A stretch of 64,000 bases of DNA. Origin: Halobaculum halobium. GTDB lineage: Archaea; Halobacteriota; Halobacteria; Halobacteriales; Haloferacaceae. The position numbers were made by a program, and so were the translations under genes. The stretch is from positions 2,728,001-2,792,000 of the forward strand of contig NZ_CP126158.1 in assembly GCF_030127145.1 (NCBI RefSeq), given 5' to 3'. Of this stretch, positions 27,971 through 37,061 are shown in pieces. How positions within the stretch are numbered: position 1 is the stretch's first letter; every line of letters starts with the position of its first letter. Under the pieces are notes generated by a model. That model ran no database searches. It was not told the DNA's origin and saw only the letters and a program-made list of their open reading frames with translations.

Positions 27971-29512
27971 ATGACCGAACCCGCGGACCTCGTCGTCACG
28001 AACGCCGAGGTGCACACGCTGGCCGACCCCGACGAGACGGTCGACGCCTTCGCCGTCCGCGACGGCCGGATCGTCCGCCTCGGCACGACGTACGACGTGG
28101 AGTTCCTCGCCGGCGCCGACACGACAACGATCGACGCGGGCGGACGCATCGCGCTCCCCGGACTGATCGACGCGCACACGCACCTCCTCAACGCCGGCCG
28201 GTCGCTCGTTCACGCCGACCTTTCGGCGGCCGACTCCCCGGACGAGGCGGTCGAGTTGCTGCGCGAACGCGCCGAGGAGGTCGAGGGCGGCGAGTGGGTG
28301 CTCGGCTTCGGATACGACGAGTCGACGTGGGGCGAGTCGCGATACCTCACGCGCGAGGACCTCCACGCAGTGAGCGAGTCGCTCCCCGTTGTCGCCTTCC
28401 GGGAGGACATGCACGTCGCCAGCGTCAACGACCCGGTGTTCGACCGCCTCCGCGAGGAGATGCCGGCTGACGACGTCCACACGGCGGGTCCGAACGACGA
28501 GCCCACCGGCGTGATCGTCGAGGAGGCCGTCGACCCCGTCTACGAGGCGATCGAACCCGGCGCCGCCGAGGCCGAGCGGCTGGTCCGCGCCGCGCAGGCG
28601 ACCGCCAACGAGCGCGGGGTCACGATGGTCCACGACATGGTCCGCCAGTCGAAGGCGCCGCAGGTGTACCGCGACCTCGACCGTGCGGGCGAGCTCACGC
28701 TGCGCGTGCGGATCAACTACTGGGCCGACCACCTCGACTCGCTCATCGACGCCGGCCTTCGAACGAACCACGGCAGCGACATGGTCCGGACCGGCGCGGT
28801 GAAGTCCTACACCGACGGCACCTTCGGCGGACGGACGGCGAAGCTCCACGAGCCGTACGCCGACGCCCCCGACGAGACGGGCACGTGGGTGCTCGGTCCC
28901 GACGAGATCGACGAACTCGTCGCCCGCGCGGACGATCACGGCTTCCAGGTGACGCTGCACGCCATCGGCGACGCGGCGGTCGACGCGGTGCTCGACGCGT
29001 ACGAGGACACCGACGCTCCCGGCGACTCCCGACACCGGATCGAACACTCCGAGCTCGCCAGCGACGAGGCGATCGACCGGATGGCCGACATGGGCGTCGT
29101 CGCCTCCGTGCAGCCCAATTTCCACAAGTGGGGGTTCGAGGGCGGTCTCTACGAGGATCGCCTCGGCGACCGCAGAACCGACGCGAACCGCCTCCCGGCG
29201 TATCTCGACGCCGGCGCCCCACTGGCGTTCGGCAGCGACTGCATGCCGCTGAACCCGCTACTGGGCGTTCACTACGCGGTCAACGCCCCCAGCGAGGATC
29301 AGTCGCTCGGCGTGACTGATGCCCTCCGGGCGTACACGGCGGGAGCGGCGTACGCCGGGTTCGACGAGAACCGACTCGGGACGATCGAGGCGGGGTACCG
29401 CGCGGACTTCGTCCTGCTCGACGACTCGCCCTGGGAAGAGGCCGACCGGATTGACGAGATCGGCGTCGCGCTGACTGCAGTCGACGGCGACGTGGTGTAC
29501 GACGACCGGTAG
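27971..29512 (+). CDS. amidohydrolase family protein (YtcJ-like, amidohydrolase 3)
   Basis: 513 aa from ATG 27971. The N-terminal metal motif LPGLIDAHTHLLNAG, the catalytic barrel elements FQVTLHAIGDAAVDAVLDAY and RHRIEHSELASDEAIDRM, then LAFGSDCMPLNPLLGVHYAV and the C-terminal composite beta domain (GTIEAGYRADFVLLDDSPWE) match the YtcJ subgroup of metal-dependent amidohydrolases. Substrate not predictable. Divergent from hmgA with a short GC-rich gap. An in-frame extension to 27917 is unlikely because it covers the promoter. Confidence 0.9.
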   Translation: MTEPADLVVTNAEVHTLADPDETVDAFAVRDGRIVRLGTTYDVEFLAGADTTTIDAGGRIALPGLIDAHTHLLNAGRSLVHADLSAADSPDEAVELLRERAEEVEGGEWVLGFGYDESTWGESRYLTREDLHAVSESLPVVAFREDMHVASVNDPVFDRLREEMPADDVHTAGPNDEPTGVIVEEAVDPVYEAIEPGAAEAERLVRAAQATANERGVTMVHDMVRQSKAPQVYRDLDRAGELTLRVRINYWADHLDSLIDAGLRTNHGSDMVRTGAVKSYTDGTFGGRTAKLHEPYADAPDETGTWVLGPDEIDELVARADDHGFQVTLHAIGDAAVDAVLDAYEDTDAPGDSRHRIEHSELASDEAIDRMADMGVVASVQPNFHKWGFEGGLYEDRLGDRRTDANRLPAYLDAGAPLAFGSDCMPLNPLLGVHYAVNAPSEDQSLGVTDALRAYTAGAAYAGFDENRLGTIEAGYRADFVLLDDSPWEEADRIDEIGVALTAVDGDVVYDDR

Positions 29513-29533
29513 CTGTCGGCGCGCCGGCCGGGC

Positions 29534-30499
29534 TCAGTCCCGTCGTTCCACGTCGAGGAGATCGAGCGTTTCGTCGACCGTTACCGAGAGCACGTCGCCA
29601 CCGCAGGGCAGGTCGAGCCGGGCGCGCAGCGGCTCCTCGCTCACGACGGTCGTGTGCACGTCGCTGACGGTCCAGGGATGCGTCCAGAACGGCTCGGTCG
29701 TGAGGTCGACGCCGCGCTCGGAGAAGAACGTGAGCACCGGAGCGGAATCGAGGAGGTTCACGCCGACCGCGGAGGTGAGTCGGTTGTCGCAGCGACCGCA
29801 CACGTGTCGCACCGCGATCTCCTGGCCGGGAACCGCGGTGTCGGCCGCGACGCTCGTCTCCATGCGGCCCATGCACTCCGGGCAGACGCCGTCGGCCGCG
29901 AGGCAGTAGTGGTGGCGGACGTGGTGGTGGAACGCGTCGAGGAACTCCTCGGGAGTGCGGTCGGCGAGCCCCCCCGGCGGGAACGAGTAGTTGACCGGCG
30001 TCCGTCCGCACTCACTGCAGGCGATCGTCAGCAACTCGTTCGCGTACGTCGCCACCAGGTCGCCGCCGCACTCGTAGCAGGCGCCGGGCGCGTCGAACGG
30101 CCCCACCTCGCTTCGCCCGGTGAACGTGCCCGCGAACACCGAGCGCACGACCTTCCAGCCCGGGGTGCGGAATTCGTATCCCTCGACGCAGTCGTCGGAA
30201 CCCGTGCTGTCGTCCGATCCGGCTTGGCCGTCGTCGGGGTCGCCGCACTCGACTTTCCGGACGAAGTGATCGAGGAGTTGCTTGAGGTGGTAGTTGAAGT
30301 GCGCGCTGTCGTCCAGGCCGGTGCGGTCGTACAGTTCTGAGAACGCGACCGGTCGGTCGTCGTCGCGCTCGATCGTCGCCTCGTGCAGCGACTGGAGGAT
30401 GTCGATGCGAGTCTCGTTGCCGAGGAGGGCGAACGCCTCGGCCGGATCGAGGTCCGCCTCGCCCGCCCGATCGATAGCCTCCTCCGCGGATCTGCTCAT
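29534..30499 (-). CDS. ArsR-like HTH protein with C-terminal zinc-ribbon domain
   Basis: 321 aa from ATG 30499. N-terminal winged helix (DPAEAFALLGNETRIDILQS; FSELYDRTGLDDSAHFNYHL). A Ser/Asp-rich linker precedes a Cys-rich region with several pairs (CYECGGDL, CSECGRTPV, CPECMGRM, CGRCDNRL) and a His cluster FHHHVRHHYC, suggesting two zinc sites or metal sensing. The family is common in haloarchaea (ArsR HTH plus DUF7351-type, by memory). Target genes unknown; convergent with the amidohydrolase. Confidence 0.85.
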   Translation of the reverse strand: MSRSAEEAIDRAGEADLDPAEAFALLGNETRIDILQSLHEATIERDDDRPVAFSELYDRTGLDDSAHFNYHLKQLLDHFVRKVECGDPDDGQAGSDDSTGSDDCVEGYEFRTPGWKVVRSVFAGTFTGRSEVGPFDAPGACYECGGDLVATYANELLTIACSECGRTPVNYSFPPGGLADRTPEEFLDAFHHHVRHHYCLAADGVCPECMGRMETSVAADTAVPGQEIAVRHVCGRCDNRLTSAVGVNLLDSAPVLTFFSERGVDLTTEPFWTHPWTVSDVHTTVVSEEPLRARLDLPCGGDVLSVTVDETLDLLDVERRD

Positions 30500-30557
30500 A
30501 CGGATATCTGCGTCAGCGCTCGGTAAAATCGTTGGGTCGAACCCGCGGATCCGCGAC

Positions 30558-31103
30558 CTACTCGACGGAGAAGCGCACCGCGTCGTCGTCGCCGGCGACG
30601 CGCGCGCCCTCTTGCTCGGCGAAGGCGTCGCGGAGGCGTTCCCAGGTGTCATCCAGCGCCTCGACGATCACCTTCGTATCGGAGACGACCGGCATGAAGT
30701 TCGTGTCGCCCTCCCACCGCGGGACGACGTGGGTGTGGAGGTGGTCGTCGATGGAGCCGCCGGCGGCGCTTCCGCCGAGGTTCATCCCGGTGTTGAGTCC
30801 GTCGGGGCCGAGGGCGTCGTCGAGCGCGCGCATCGTCCGCTGTTTCAGCCGGGCGTGATCCAGCAGGTCGTCGTCGTCGAGCGCGGTGAACCCCCCCTCG
30901 TGAACGCGGGGGATAACCATCACGTGCCCCGGGTTGTACGGGTAGTTGTTGAGCAGGGCGAACGCGCGCTCGCTGCGGGCGACGATGCGCGAGGCGCGGT
31001 CGTCGTCTCGTTCGGGGAGCACGCAGAACGGACAGCCGTCGATCGCGGCCCCGTCGTCGCGTTCGACCCACTCGATCCGCCACGGCGCGAACACCTGATC
31101 CAT
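30558..31103 (-). CDS. HIT family nucleotide hydrolase
   Basis: 181 aa. N-terminus has FAPWRIEWVERDD and a CPFC pair (zinc-binding in many HIT members). The catalytic triad motif HLHTHVV is at residues 121-127 with the conserved GSIDDH lead. Other conserved parts: LLNNYPYNPGHVMVIPRVHE. Predicted to hydrolyse dinucleoside polyphosphates or nucleoside phosphoramidates (Fhit/Ap4A phosphorylase-like). Same strand as the ArsR-like gene, 58 bp apart. Confidence 0.93.
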   Translation of the reverse strand: MDQVFAPWRIEWVERDDGAAIDGCPFCVLPERDDDRASRIVARSERAFALLNNYPYNPGHVMVIPRVHEGGFTALDDDDLLDHARLKQRTMRALDDALGPDGLNTGMNLGGSAAGGSIDDHLHTHVVPRWEGDTNFMPVVSDTKVIVEALDDTWERLRDAFAEQEGARVAGDDDAVRFSVE

Positions 31104-31220
31104 ACCCGGCGGTCGCCGGCCCGCGTCTTGAACGGTGCGCTCGGACTGCCACCCTCGCGACGCAAAGAGTTATCACATACGTAGTAGCTTTATCGGGGTT
31201 AGTGCCGTAGGCGACCGTAC

Positions 31221-31421
31221 ATGGCGACCCAACCCTCCGATCCAGACCACGTCACCGAACGCTGTTCCGACTGTGGCTGGGAGACGACGCACGACGTGCA
31301 AGTCGAGATCCGCACGGAGAGCCAGAAGGAGGAAAACGCCGAGTTCTCCCGCGAGCCGTACCGGATCACCACCTGCAGCGAGTGCGGGTCCGAGACCGCG
31401 ACCCGGATGAACAACGCCTGA
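31221..31421 (+). CDS. small zinc-ribbon protein (DUF7835-like)
   Basis: 66 aa with two CxxC pairs (ERCSDCGWE; TTCSECGSETA) about 37 residues apart, separated by an acidic beta strand. Small haloarchaeal zinc-finger protein; a TATA-like agctttatcgg (31185-31195) lies about 26 bp before the ATG, consistent with a leaderless transcript. Role unknown, possibly nucleic acid or protein binding. Confidence 0.78.
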   Translation: MATQPSDPDHVTERCSDCGWETTHDVQVEIRTESQKEENAEFSREPYRITTCSECGSETATRMNNA

Positions 31422-31529
31422 GACCGGCTGCTTGACTCGACCGACCGACTCGTCGGGTCGAATCGGAGCGACCCCGGAACCACGCGATCCTTCTCTCGCC
31501 GCCCGCGCCGATCAGCGCCGCATGCCGAC

Positions 31530-32423
31530 TCAGCCGAACAGCCCTGCCGTCGTCACCTCGATCCCGTCCTCGGTGACGACGAGCGTGTGCTCCGCCTGGC
31601 TGACCAACTCGTCGTTCTGCTCTTTCAGCACCGGATACCCTTTGACAGCGCCCTGCTGGGAAAGCCGCCGCAGCGCCATCTCGGTGCGCGAGGAGTCGAG
31701 CCAGCGGGCGGCGAAGGGGAGCCCGTCGAACTCCCGGACCTGTTCGAGCGCCTGTCGGGCCGCGCGGTTGCGCACCGACACGTCCTGGGTCAACTCGAAG
31801 ATCTCCTCCTGGCTGCCCTCGCCGACCTTCCCGCGGCCGGTGGTGGCGAACGGCTCGATGGCGACGACCTGCCCCGGCTCCAACTCGACCGATCGGTCGA
31901 CGCCGCGATTGGGCACGCTTGGGCCGGTGTGGGCGTCGAAGCGCTCGACGCCGTGGCCCGAGAGGTTGTACACCGGCGTGTAGTCGTACGCTTCGATCAC
32001 GTCCTCGATCTCCGCGCCGATCTCGCCGACCGGAACCCCCGGTCCCGCGGCGTCGACGGCCGCCTCCAGCGCCTGTTCGGCGGCCTCGACCAGTTCCGTC
32101 TCCCCCGCGAGGTCGACCGTCACCGCGGAGTCGGCGATGTACCCGTCGACGTGGACGCCGATGTCGAGACAGACGACGTCCTCGCCGAACTCCGTCTCGC
32201 CGTCGCGCTCGGGCGTCGCGTGGCTCGCCTCCTCGTCGATCGAGATGTTCACAGGGAACGCGAGCCCGGCGCCCTCCTCGCGGATGCGCTCCTCAGCGTA
32301 CTCGGCGACCTCCAGATGCGTCGCGCCCGGCTCGACCAGTTCGCGGGTCTCGCCCATCACCGTCGTCAGGATCTCGCCCGCCTCGCGGTACTTCGCCAGC
32401 ACGTCCTCGTCGAGGGCACTCAT
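31530..32423 (-). CDS. map: methionine aminopeptidase, type II
   Basis: 297 aa from ATG 32423 (MSALDEDVLAKYREAGEIL). Metal ligands are visible: Asp in CLDIGVHVDGYIADSAVTVD (both aspartates), His in YNLSGHGVERFDAHTG, Glu in VAIEPFATTG and the last Glu in LVSQAEHTLVVTEDG. The substrate-binding His is in EEASHATPE. An insertion between the ligands places it with the archaeal/eukaryotic type II enzymes. Longer in-frame reading upstream runs antisense through the phosphorylase gene and is rejected. Confidence 0.95.
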   Translation of the reverse strand: MSALDEDVLAKYREAGEILTTVMGETRELVEPGATHLEVAEYAEERIREEGAGLAFPVNISIDEEASHATPERDGETEFGEDVVCLDIGVHVDGYIADSAVTVDLAGETELVEAAEQALEAAVDAAGPGVPVGEIGAEIEDVIEAYDYTPVYNLSGHGVERFDAHTGPSVPNRGVDRSVELEPGQVVAIEPFATTGRGKVGEGSQEEIFELTQDVSVRNRAARQALEQVREFDGLPFAARWLDSSRTEMALRRLSQQGAVKGYPVLKEQNDELVSQAEHTLVVTEDGIEVTTAGLFG

Positions 32424-32543
32424 GCGCTGCGTTCGACTGAGCGGGGAAAGGGATTGCGCTACCGCGGAGTGGAACACCGCCGCCGCTCCGGGGATCGCCG
32501 ACGCTTCCGCGGCCTTTTTGCTGAGCGGGCGGCGAGCGGGCGT

Positions 32544-33269
32544 ATGGCAAACCAGCCCCACCTGCTCGTCGACGAGGGCGACGTCCACGAGATCGCACTC
32601 ATCCCGGGCAACCCCGACCGCGTCGACCGCATCGCCGACCACTGCGACGAGTCGGAACTCGTCGCCGAGAACCGCGAATACCGCGTCGTCAACGCCACCT
32701 ACGACGGCGTCGATCTCACGATCTGCTCGACGGGTATCGGCTGCCCCTCCGCCGCCATCGCCATCGAGGAGCTCTGCAACGTCGGCGTCGAGACGGTGAT
32801 CCGCGTCGGCACCTGCGGCGGGCTTCAGACCGACGTGGAGATCGGCGACATGGTCGTCGCCACCGGCGCCGCGAAAGAAGAGGGGACGAGCAAACGCTAC
32901 GAGAACGAAGTCTACCCGGCGGTGCCCGACTACGACACGCTCACGGCCCTGGTCGACGCGGCGGAGGCCAACGACGAGGACGTGCACGTGGGGCCGATCG
33001 TCTCCGACGACGCGTTCTACAACGAGTCCGACGAGTACGTCGCCGACTGGGAGGACGCCGGGTTGCTCGCCATCGAGATGGAGGCGTCGGCCGTCTTCTC
33101 GCTGGCGCGTCGCCGCGGCATGAACGCCGGCGCCATCTGCACCGCCGACGGCAACCTCGTCGCCGGCACTCAGAAGGGCGCCGACTCCGAGGACGAACTG
33201 CCGGAGAAGGCGAAAGACAACGTCGGCCGCGCGATCGACATCGCGCTCGACGCCGTCGCATCGCTGTAG
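32544..33269 (+). CDS. nucleoside phosphorylase (uridine phosphorylase-like)
   Basis: 241 aa. PNP/UDP superfamily type I: IALIPGNPDRVDRIADHCDE (phosphate loop), TGIGCPSAAIAIEEL, VIRVGTCGGLQTDVEIGDMV, the nucleoside site AIEMEASAVFSLARRRG, then ICTADGNLVAG. The EMEAS motif is diagnostic. Whether uridine or purine nucleosides are preferred is uncertain, so no symbol is given. Divergent from map with a 120-bp gap. Confidence 0.9.
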   Translation: MANQPHLLVDEGDVHEIALIPGNPDRVDRIADHCDESELVAENREYRVVNATYDGVDLTICSTGIGCPSAAIAIEELCNVGVETVIRVGTCGGLQTDVEIGDMVVATGAAKEEGTSKRYENEVYPAVPDYDTLTALVDAAEANDEDVHVGPIVSDDAFYNESDEYVADWEDAGLLAIEMEASAVFSLARRRGMNAGAICTADGNLVAGTQKGADSEDELPEKAKDNVGRAIDIALDAVASL

Positions 33270-33405
33270 GGGCGCTGACGGATCGCCACCCGGCCGCGAT
33301 AGCGCTGCTGTAGCGACGCTGAAGGTCGTTTGGGCACGGGGTTGATCTTCGGACACGATCCCGTCGAAGAAGCTTTGCCGGATGACCATCCTTTATCTGA
33401 ATACT

Positions 33406-33806
33406 ATGGGCCGTGACGGGATAGCTGCCGACCAGCACGACGAAGGCGAACAGACCGAGTGGAGTGTGACGCTGGCGGACGATGCGCTCTACCGCGCGTT
33501 CGCCTCGAGGGCGCGACGACGGCTTCTAGCGGCGGTCCAAGACACTGGCCCCGACGGAATCTCCGTTGACGAACTCGCGACCGTGTTGTGCGGGTGGGAC
33601 GCCGCTGACGCCGGGGCGATGCGAACCCCGAGCGACCGGAACCAACTGCTCATCGCGCTCAGGCACGTTCACCTGCCGTCCCTCGACGATGCCGGGCTGG
33701 TGGAGTACGACCGATCCGCCGGAAGGGTCGCGCCGCGGCCGCTCGATCCGCGCGTCGAGGAACTGCTCGAGCGGAGCGTCGCGGCCGAGTCTCTCTCCGG
33801 GAGTGA
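33406..33806 (+). CDS. HTH protein, DUF7344-like (probable 3' frameshift)
   Basis: From ATG 33406 the reading frame gives a winged helix (LADDALYRAFASRARRRLLA, ISVDELATVLCG, LLIALRHVHLPSLDDAGLVE) as in the haloarchaeal DUF7344 HTH group. After the helix LDPRVEELLERSVA the frame runs on into an Arg-rich non-natural sequence. Shifting one base near 33783 gives a stop TGA at 33804-33806, overlapping the GTGACGATG start region of the next gene. That layout is natural for two coupled genes. A fusion to the DICT domain is the alternative. Confidence 0.65.
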
Positions 33807-33808
33807 CG

Positions 33809-34504
33809 ATGCTCGATTCGTTGCTCGCGAACGCCCGGACCACCGCACACGCGTTCACCGTCTACCGCGGCGCGGAACCCACCGGGATCGAGTCGCTGTT
33901 CGACGCTCACGGCGTGGCGTTCGAGGTGCGAACGCTGCCGCCCCTCGGGCCCGATCCGTTCGTGCTCATCGAGAGCGGCGGGGAGTTCCTCGGAGTGATC
34001 AGCGTCGACGAGTTGGACGACCTCCTCGACCCACCGATCGTCCGTCCGGGCGATCGCGACGGGGTCTCGCCCGGGTACCGCGCGGTCTTCGAACTGTTCG
34101 ACGACACGCTGTTCACGTCGATGCGCCGGCGCTCGCTGCTCGCGGTGAGCCGCGAGATCGAGGACCGGGCCCATCGGGTCGGGACCGGCACGCTCCGCGC
34201 GAGCTTTCAGCGGTTCTCTGCGTTCCGGCCGCAGGTCGGCGTGTACAGCTATCTCGCGGCCGACACCGACCTGTCCGTTCACGTCCACGGCGTCGACGAC
34301 TGGGACGTGCCGCCGATACCGGGAGTTCGGTACCACGCGGTCGACGACGAACTCGAACGGTTCTGGGTCCTCGCGTTCGACGGCGGCGACGAGGGACAGG
34401 CCTGCGGGCTCGTCGCTCGGGAGGACTCCGACGGCTACACCGGCTTCTGGACGGACGACGCTGCGATAGTCGCCGAGATCGCGGCCGCGGTGACCGCGGC
34501 GTGA
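33809..34504 (+). CDS. DICT sensory domain protein
   Basis: 231 aa from ATG 33809. The sequence MLDSLLANARTTAHAFTVYR, then IESLFDAHGVAFEVRTLPPL, ISVDELDDLLDPP, YRAVFELFDDTLFTSMRRRS, LLAVSREIEDRAHRVGTGTL and RASFQRFSAF matches the DICT (diguanylate-cyclase and two-component associated) sensor domain found next to HTH proteins in haloarchaea. A C-terminal beta-rich part (VHGVDDWDVPP, WVLAFDGGDEGQACG) completes it. Its position right after an HTH gene suggests a two-protein regulatory pair. Ligand unknown. Confidence 0.8.
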   Translation: MLDSLLANARTTAHAFTVYRGAEPTGIESLFDAHGVAFEVRTLPPLGPDPFVLIESGGEFLGVISVDELDDLLDPPIVRPGDRDGVSPGYRAVFELFDDTLFTSMRRRSLLAVSREIEDRAHRVGTGTLRASFQRFSAFRPQVGVYSYLAADTDLSVHVHGVDDWDVPPIPGVRYHAVDDELERFWVLAFDGGDEGQACGLVAREDSDGYTGFWTDDAAIVAEIAAAVTAA

Positions 34505-34568
34505 GCGGCGGTCGTTCCCGACGGGAGGGAACCGATTGCAGTTCGTCCGGGTCCGCGCCGCCCCTCGA

Positions 34569-35725
34569 TCACTCCTCGTCGAGGAGGCGCCGGGCGAGTG
34601 CCTCCGAGTCTCCGCCCCCAGAACGGATTGGACGAGCAGGTGACCGCCGATCGTCGCCGGCGAGATCACCATGTCAGCGCCCGCGCGCTTCAGCTTGTTC
34701 ACGTTCTCGCGGTCGGTCGCCGCCGCCGCGATCGTCACGTCCGGGTTGAGCTGTCTGGCGGTGAGAATGGAGAGCGCGTCCTCGGCGTCTTTGTTCGTCG
34801 CGGCGACGACCGCGCGGGCGTCGCCGACGTTCGCGCGCTCGAGCGCCTCCTCGTCGGACGGGTCCGCGGTGAGCACGTGCACGCCGTCGCGCTCGGCGAG
34901 CACGCGTGCGACCGACTCCTCCGGTGTGACGACCAGAAACGGCACGTTCGCTTCGATCAGTTCGTCGATGAGCGGTTCGGTGAGTTCGCCGTAGCCGAGC
35001 ACGAGCACGTGGTCGGCGAGTAGGTCGATGTCTGTGTCTGTCATGCGTCCAAGGGCGGTTGTGAGGCGGGCTTCGATCGCGGGCGTGAACAGGACCCCGA
35101 GCGCCACCGCGAAGGCGGCGACGTTGAGCACGAGCGCCGACATCGCGAACCACTTCGCGAGCGGCGATGTCGGGGTAACGTCGCCGTACCCGACGGTCGA
35201 GGCGGTGACGACCGAGAAATACACCGCGTCGGTGATCGTCGCGAGGTTGGTGAACTCCTCGTTGAGCGCGTACGCGCCGGCCGTCGAGTAGCCGAGCGAG
35301 CCGACGAGGCCGGCGAGCGCCGCCCACTGTGTCGGGGTGAAGTCGATCTCCTCGGAGAACGGGCGGCGGTCCACCGCGAGCGACAGCAGCGCAACGAGCG
35401 ATACCAGCGCCAGCAGCAGGCCGATCCGCGTGGATCCCACAAGTCCCTGCAGCGCCGTCAACGGCAGGAGGATGACCGCGGCAAACCACCCCGCTCGGAG
35501 TCGGCGCCTGAGCAGATACGCAGCGATCAGGAGCAGGAACCCGGTGATCGCGCCGGTAAACCCCGCGAGCAGCGTCGCCTCCTCGGGCAACAGCGCGACG
35601 AACGGCAGTCGGTTCCCGGGCGGCGCGACGATCCGGTTGATCCCCGTGACCACCGACAGCAGCGCGGCGGCGCCGACGAGCCCCACAGCAAGCCGACCGC
35701 CGAGTCGCTTCCGCAGCCCTGTCAT
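34569..35725 (-). CDS. potassium channel with RCK/TrkA-N domain (frameshifted at 3' end)
   Basis: About 386 aa from ATG 35725. The N-terminal membrane part has about six hydrophobic segments (LAVGLVGAAALLSVVTGI, AGFTGAITGFLLLIAAYLL, IGLLLALVSLVALLSLA) and a pore loop with selectivity filter TASTVGYGDVTP. The cytoplasmic part is TrkA-N (HVLVLGYGELTEPLIDELIE). One G is missing near 34612; restoring it gives the natural end GAGDSEALARRLLDEE with TGA at 34569-34571. Allows gated K+ flux; NAD(H) or nucleotide control is usual for this fold. Divergent from two RCK_C membrane proteins. Confidence 0.88.
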
Positions 35726-35838
35726 TACCGGAATCACCCGGCCAGCACTGATAAACAGTGCGGGACAGCATCTCGACGGTCACCCCACACAACACGGTCT
35801 CCCGGTACGAATTTGTGCTCCCGCCGTCACCGGGAGGC

Positions 35839-37061
35839 ATGGTCGATTCATCGCTCCCGGTCCAAGTGTTACTCGGTGTCTACCTCGGCCTGCTGACCGG
35901 GATCGTCCCCGCGCTCGTCGCGTGGACGCTCGGCTTCACGTTCAAATACTTCACCAGCGTCTCGATACCCGGGTTCGGTGTGGTCGTGCTCTCGCTCGCC
36001 ATCGCCGGCGTCAACGGCGGACTCCTCGCGCTGAACGACCAGACGATCCGCAACTCGGCGAACGGAACGGCGCTGCTGATCGCGATCGTCGTCGTCCTCA
36101 TGATCTCGCTGTACGCCCACGCGAAAGGCGACGCGATGGGGGCGGCGCTCCCGAAGCGAGTGACGCTCAAGAGCCTCACCGAGCGGACGCTCTCCACGGA
36201 CGTGATCGACCTCAGCGCCGGACGAGGCAAGGTTCGGGTCACCGTCGGCGGCGACGTGGCCGACATCGAGGGCTACCCCGCGCTCCCGACCGACCTCCGC
36301 TCGTCGATCGCCGCCTTCACCGAAGTGTTCGATGCGGATCTGTCGCTGGGGGAATTAGAGGCGGCGGTGGCCGACCGCCTCCGGTCGGAGTTCGACCTTG
36401 CGGAGGTGACGGTGCGACTCGACGAGCGCGGGACGGCCACCGTCGCCGCCGCGCCGCCCACCGCCGGCATCTCCACCCGCGTGCCCGAGGGGAAGCGCGC
36501 CGTCTCGGTGTCCGCGCTCGTCCCGACCGGACTCGCCCGCGGCGACGAGGTGACCGTCGTCGTGGCCGACGGCGATCCCGTCGACGGCTCGGTCGTGGCC
36601 GCCAAAACCGACGGCGCGAAGGCGAGCGACGCGACCCCGGCCGGCGACGGCGGGACCGACCCCAAGCCCCTCCGGCGTCGCCGACGACTACCGGGGGCGA
36701 CGGACGGCTCACGCTCGCGGTCGACCGTGCGTCCGCGGCCCGGCTCCTCGCCGCCGACGTGCGCCGCGTCGTCGTCCGGTCACGCGGCGTTAGACGCGAG
36801 TTCGAACTGCTCTCGCTGCTGCGACGCGCCGGCAAGCGCTTCCGCCGCGTGACCGTCCGCGCGGAGGGGGCTCTCGACGGCGTGAGCCTCGGCAACGCCG
36901 CCGTCCGCGACGAGTACGGCGTGGCCGTGCTCGCGGTTCGCGACGGCGCCCGCTGGCGGCTCGCGCCCGACGGCGACGTGACGCCCGAGGCCGGGGCGGA
37001 TCTCATCGCCGTCGGGACCCGCGACGACCTCGATCGCTTCGGTCGGGAGGCGGCGACGTGA
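35839..37061 (+). CDS. membrane protein with TrkA-C (RCK_C) domain, first of pair (frameshifted)
   Basis: N-terminus from ATG 35839 contains three helices (VQVLLGVYLGLLTGIVPALV, FGVVVLSLAIAGVNGGLLAL, TALLIAIVVVLMISLYAHA), a cytoplasmic alpha/beta region (LSAGRGKVRVTVGGDVADIE) and linker. A missing C near 36665-36670 (CCCCTCC) breaks it; restoration leads to PASPTTTGGDGRLTLAVDR and an RCK_C domain at the end (EGALDGVSLGNAAVRDEYGV through GADLIAVGTRDDLDRFG). About 407 aa restored. Likely part of a K+-transport or regulatory system with the next gene and the divergent channel. Confidence 0.78.

Noticed and set aside
32424..33389. Upstream extension of the map frame through the phosphorylase gene
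   Set aside because: It is antisense to a clear nucleoside phosphorylase and lacks conserved sequence; the family start is at 32423.
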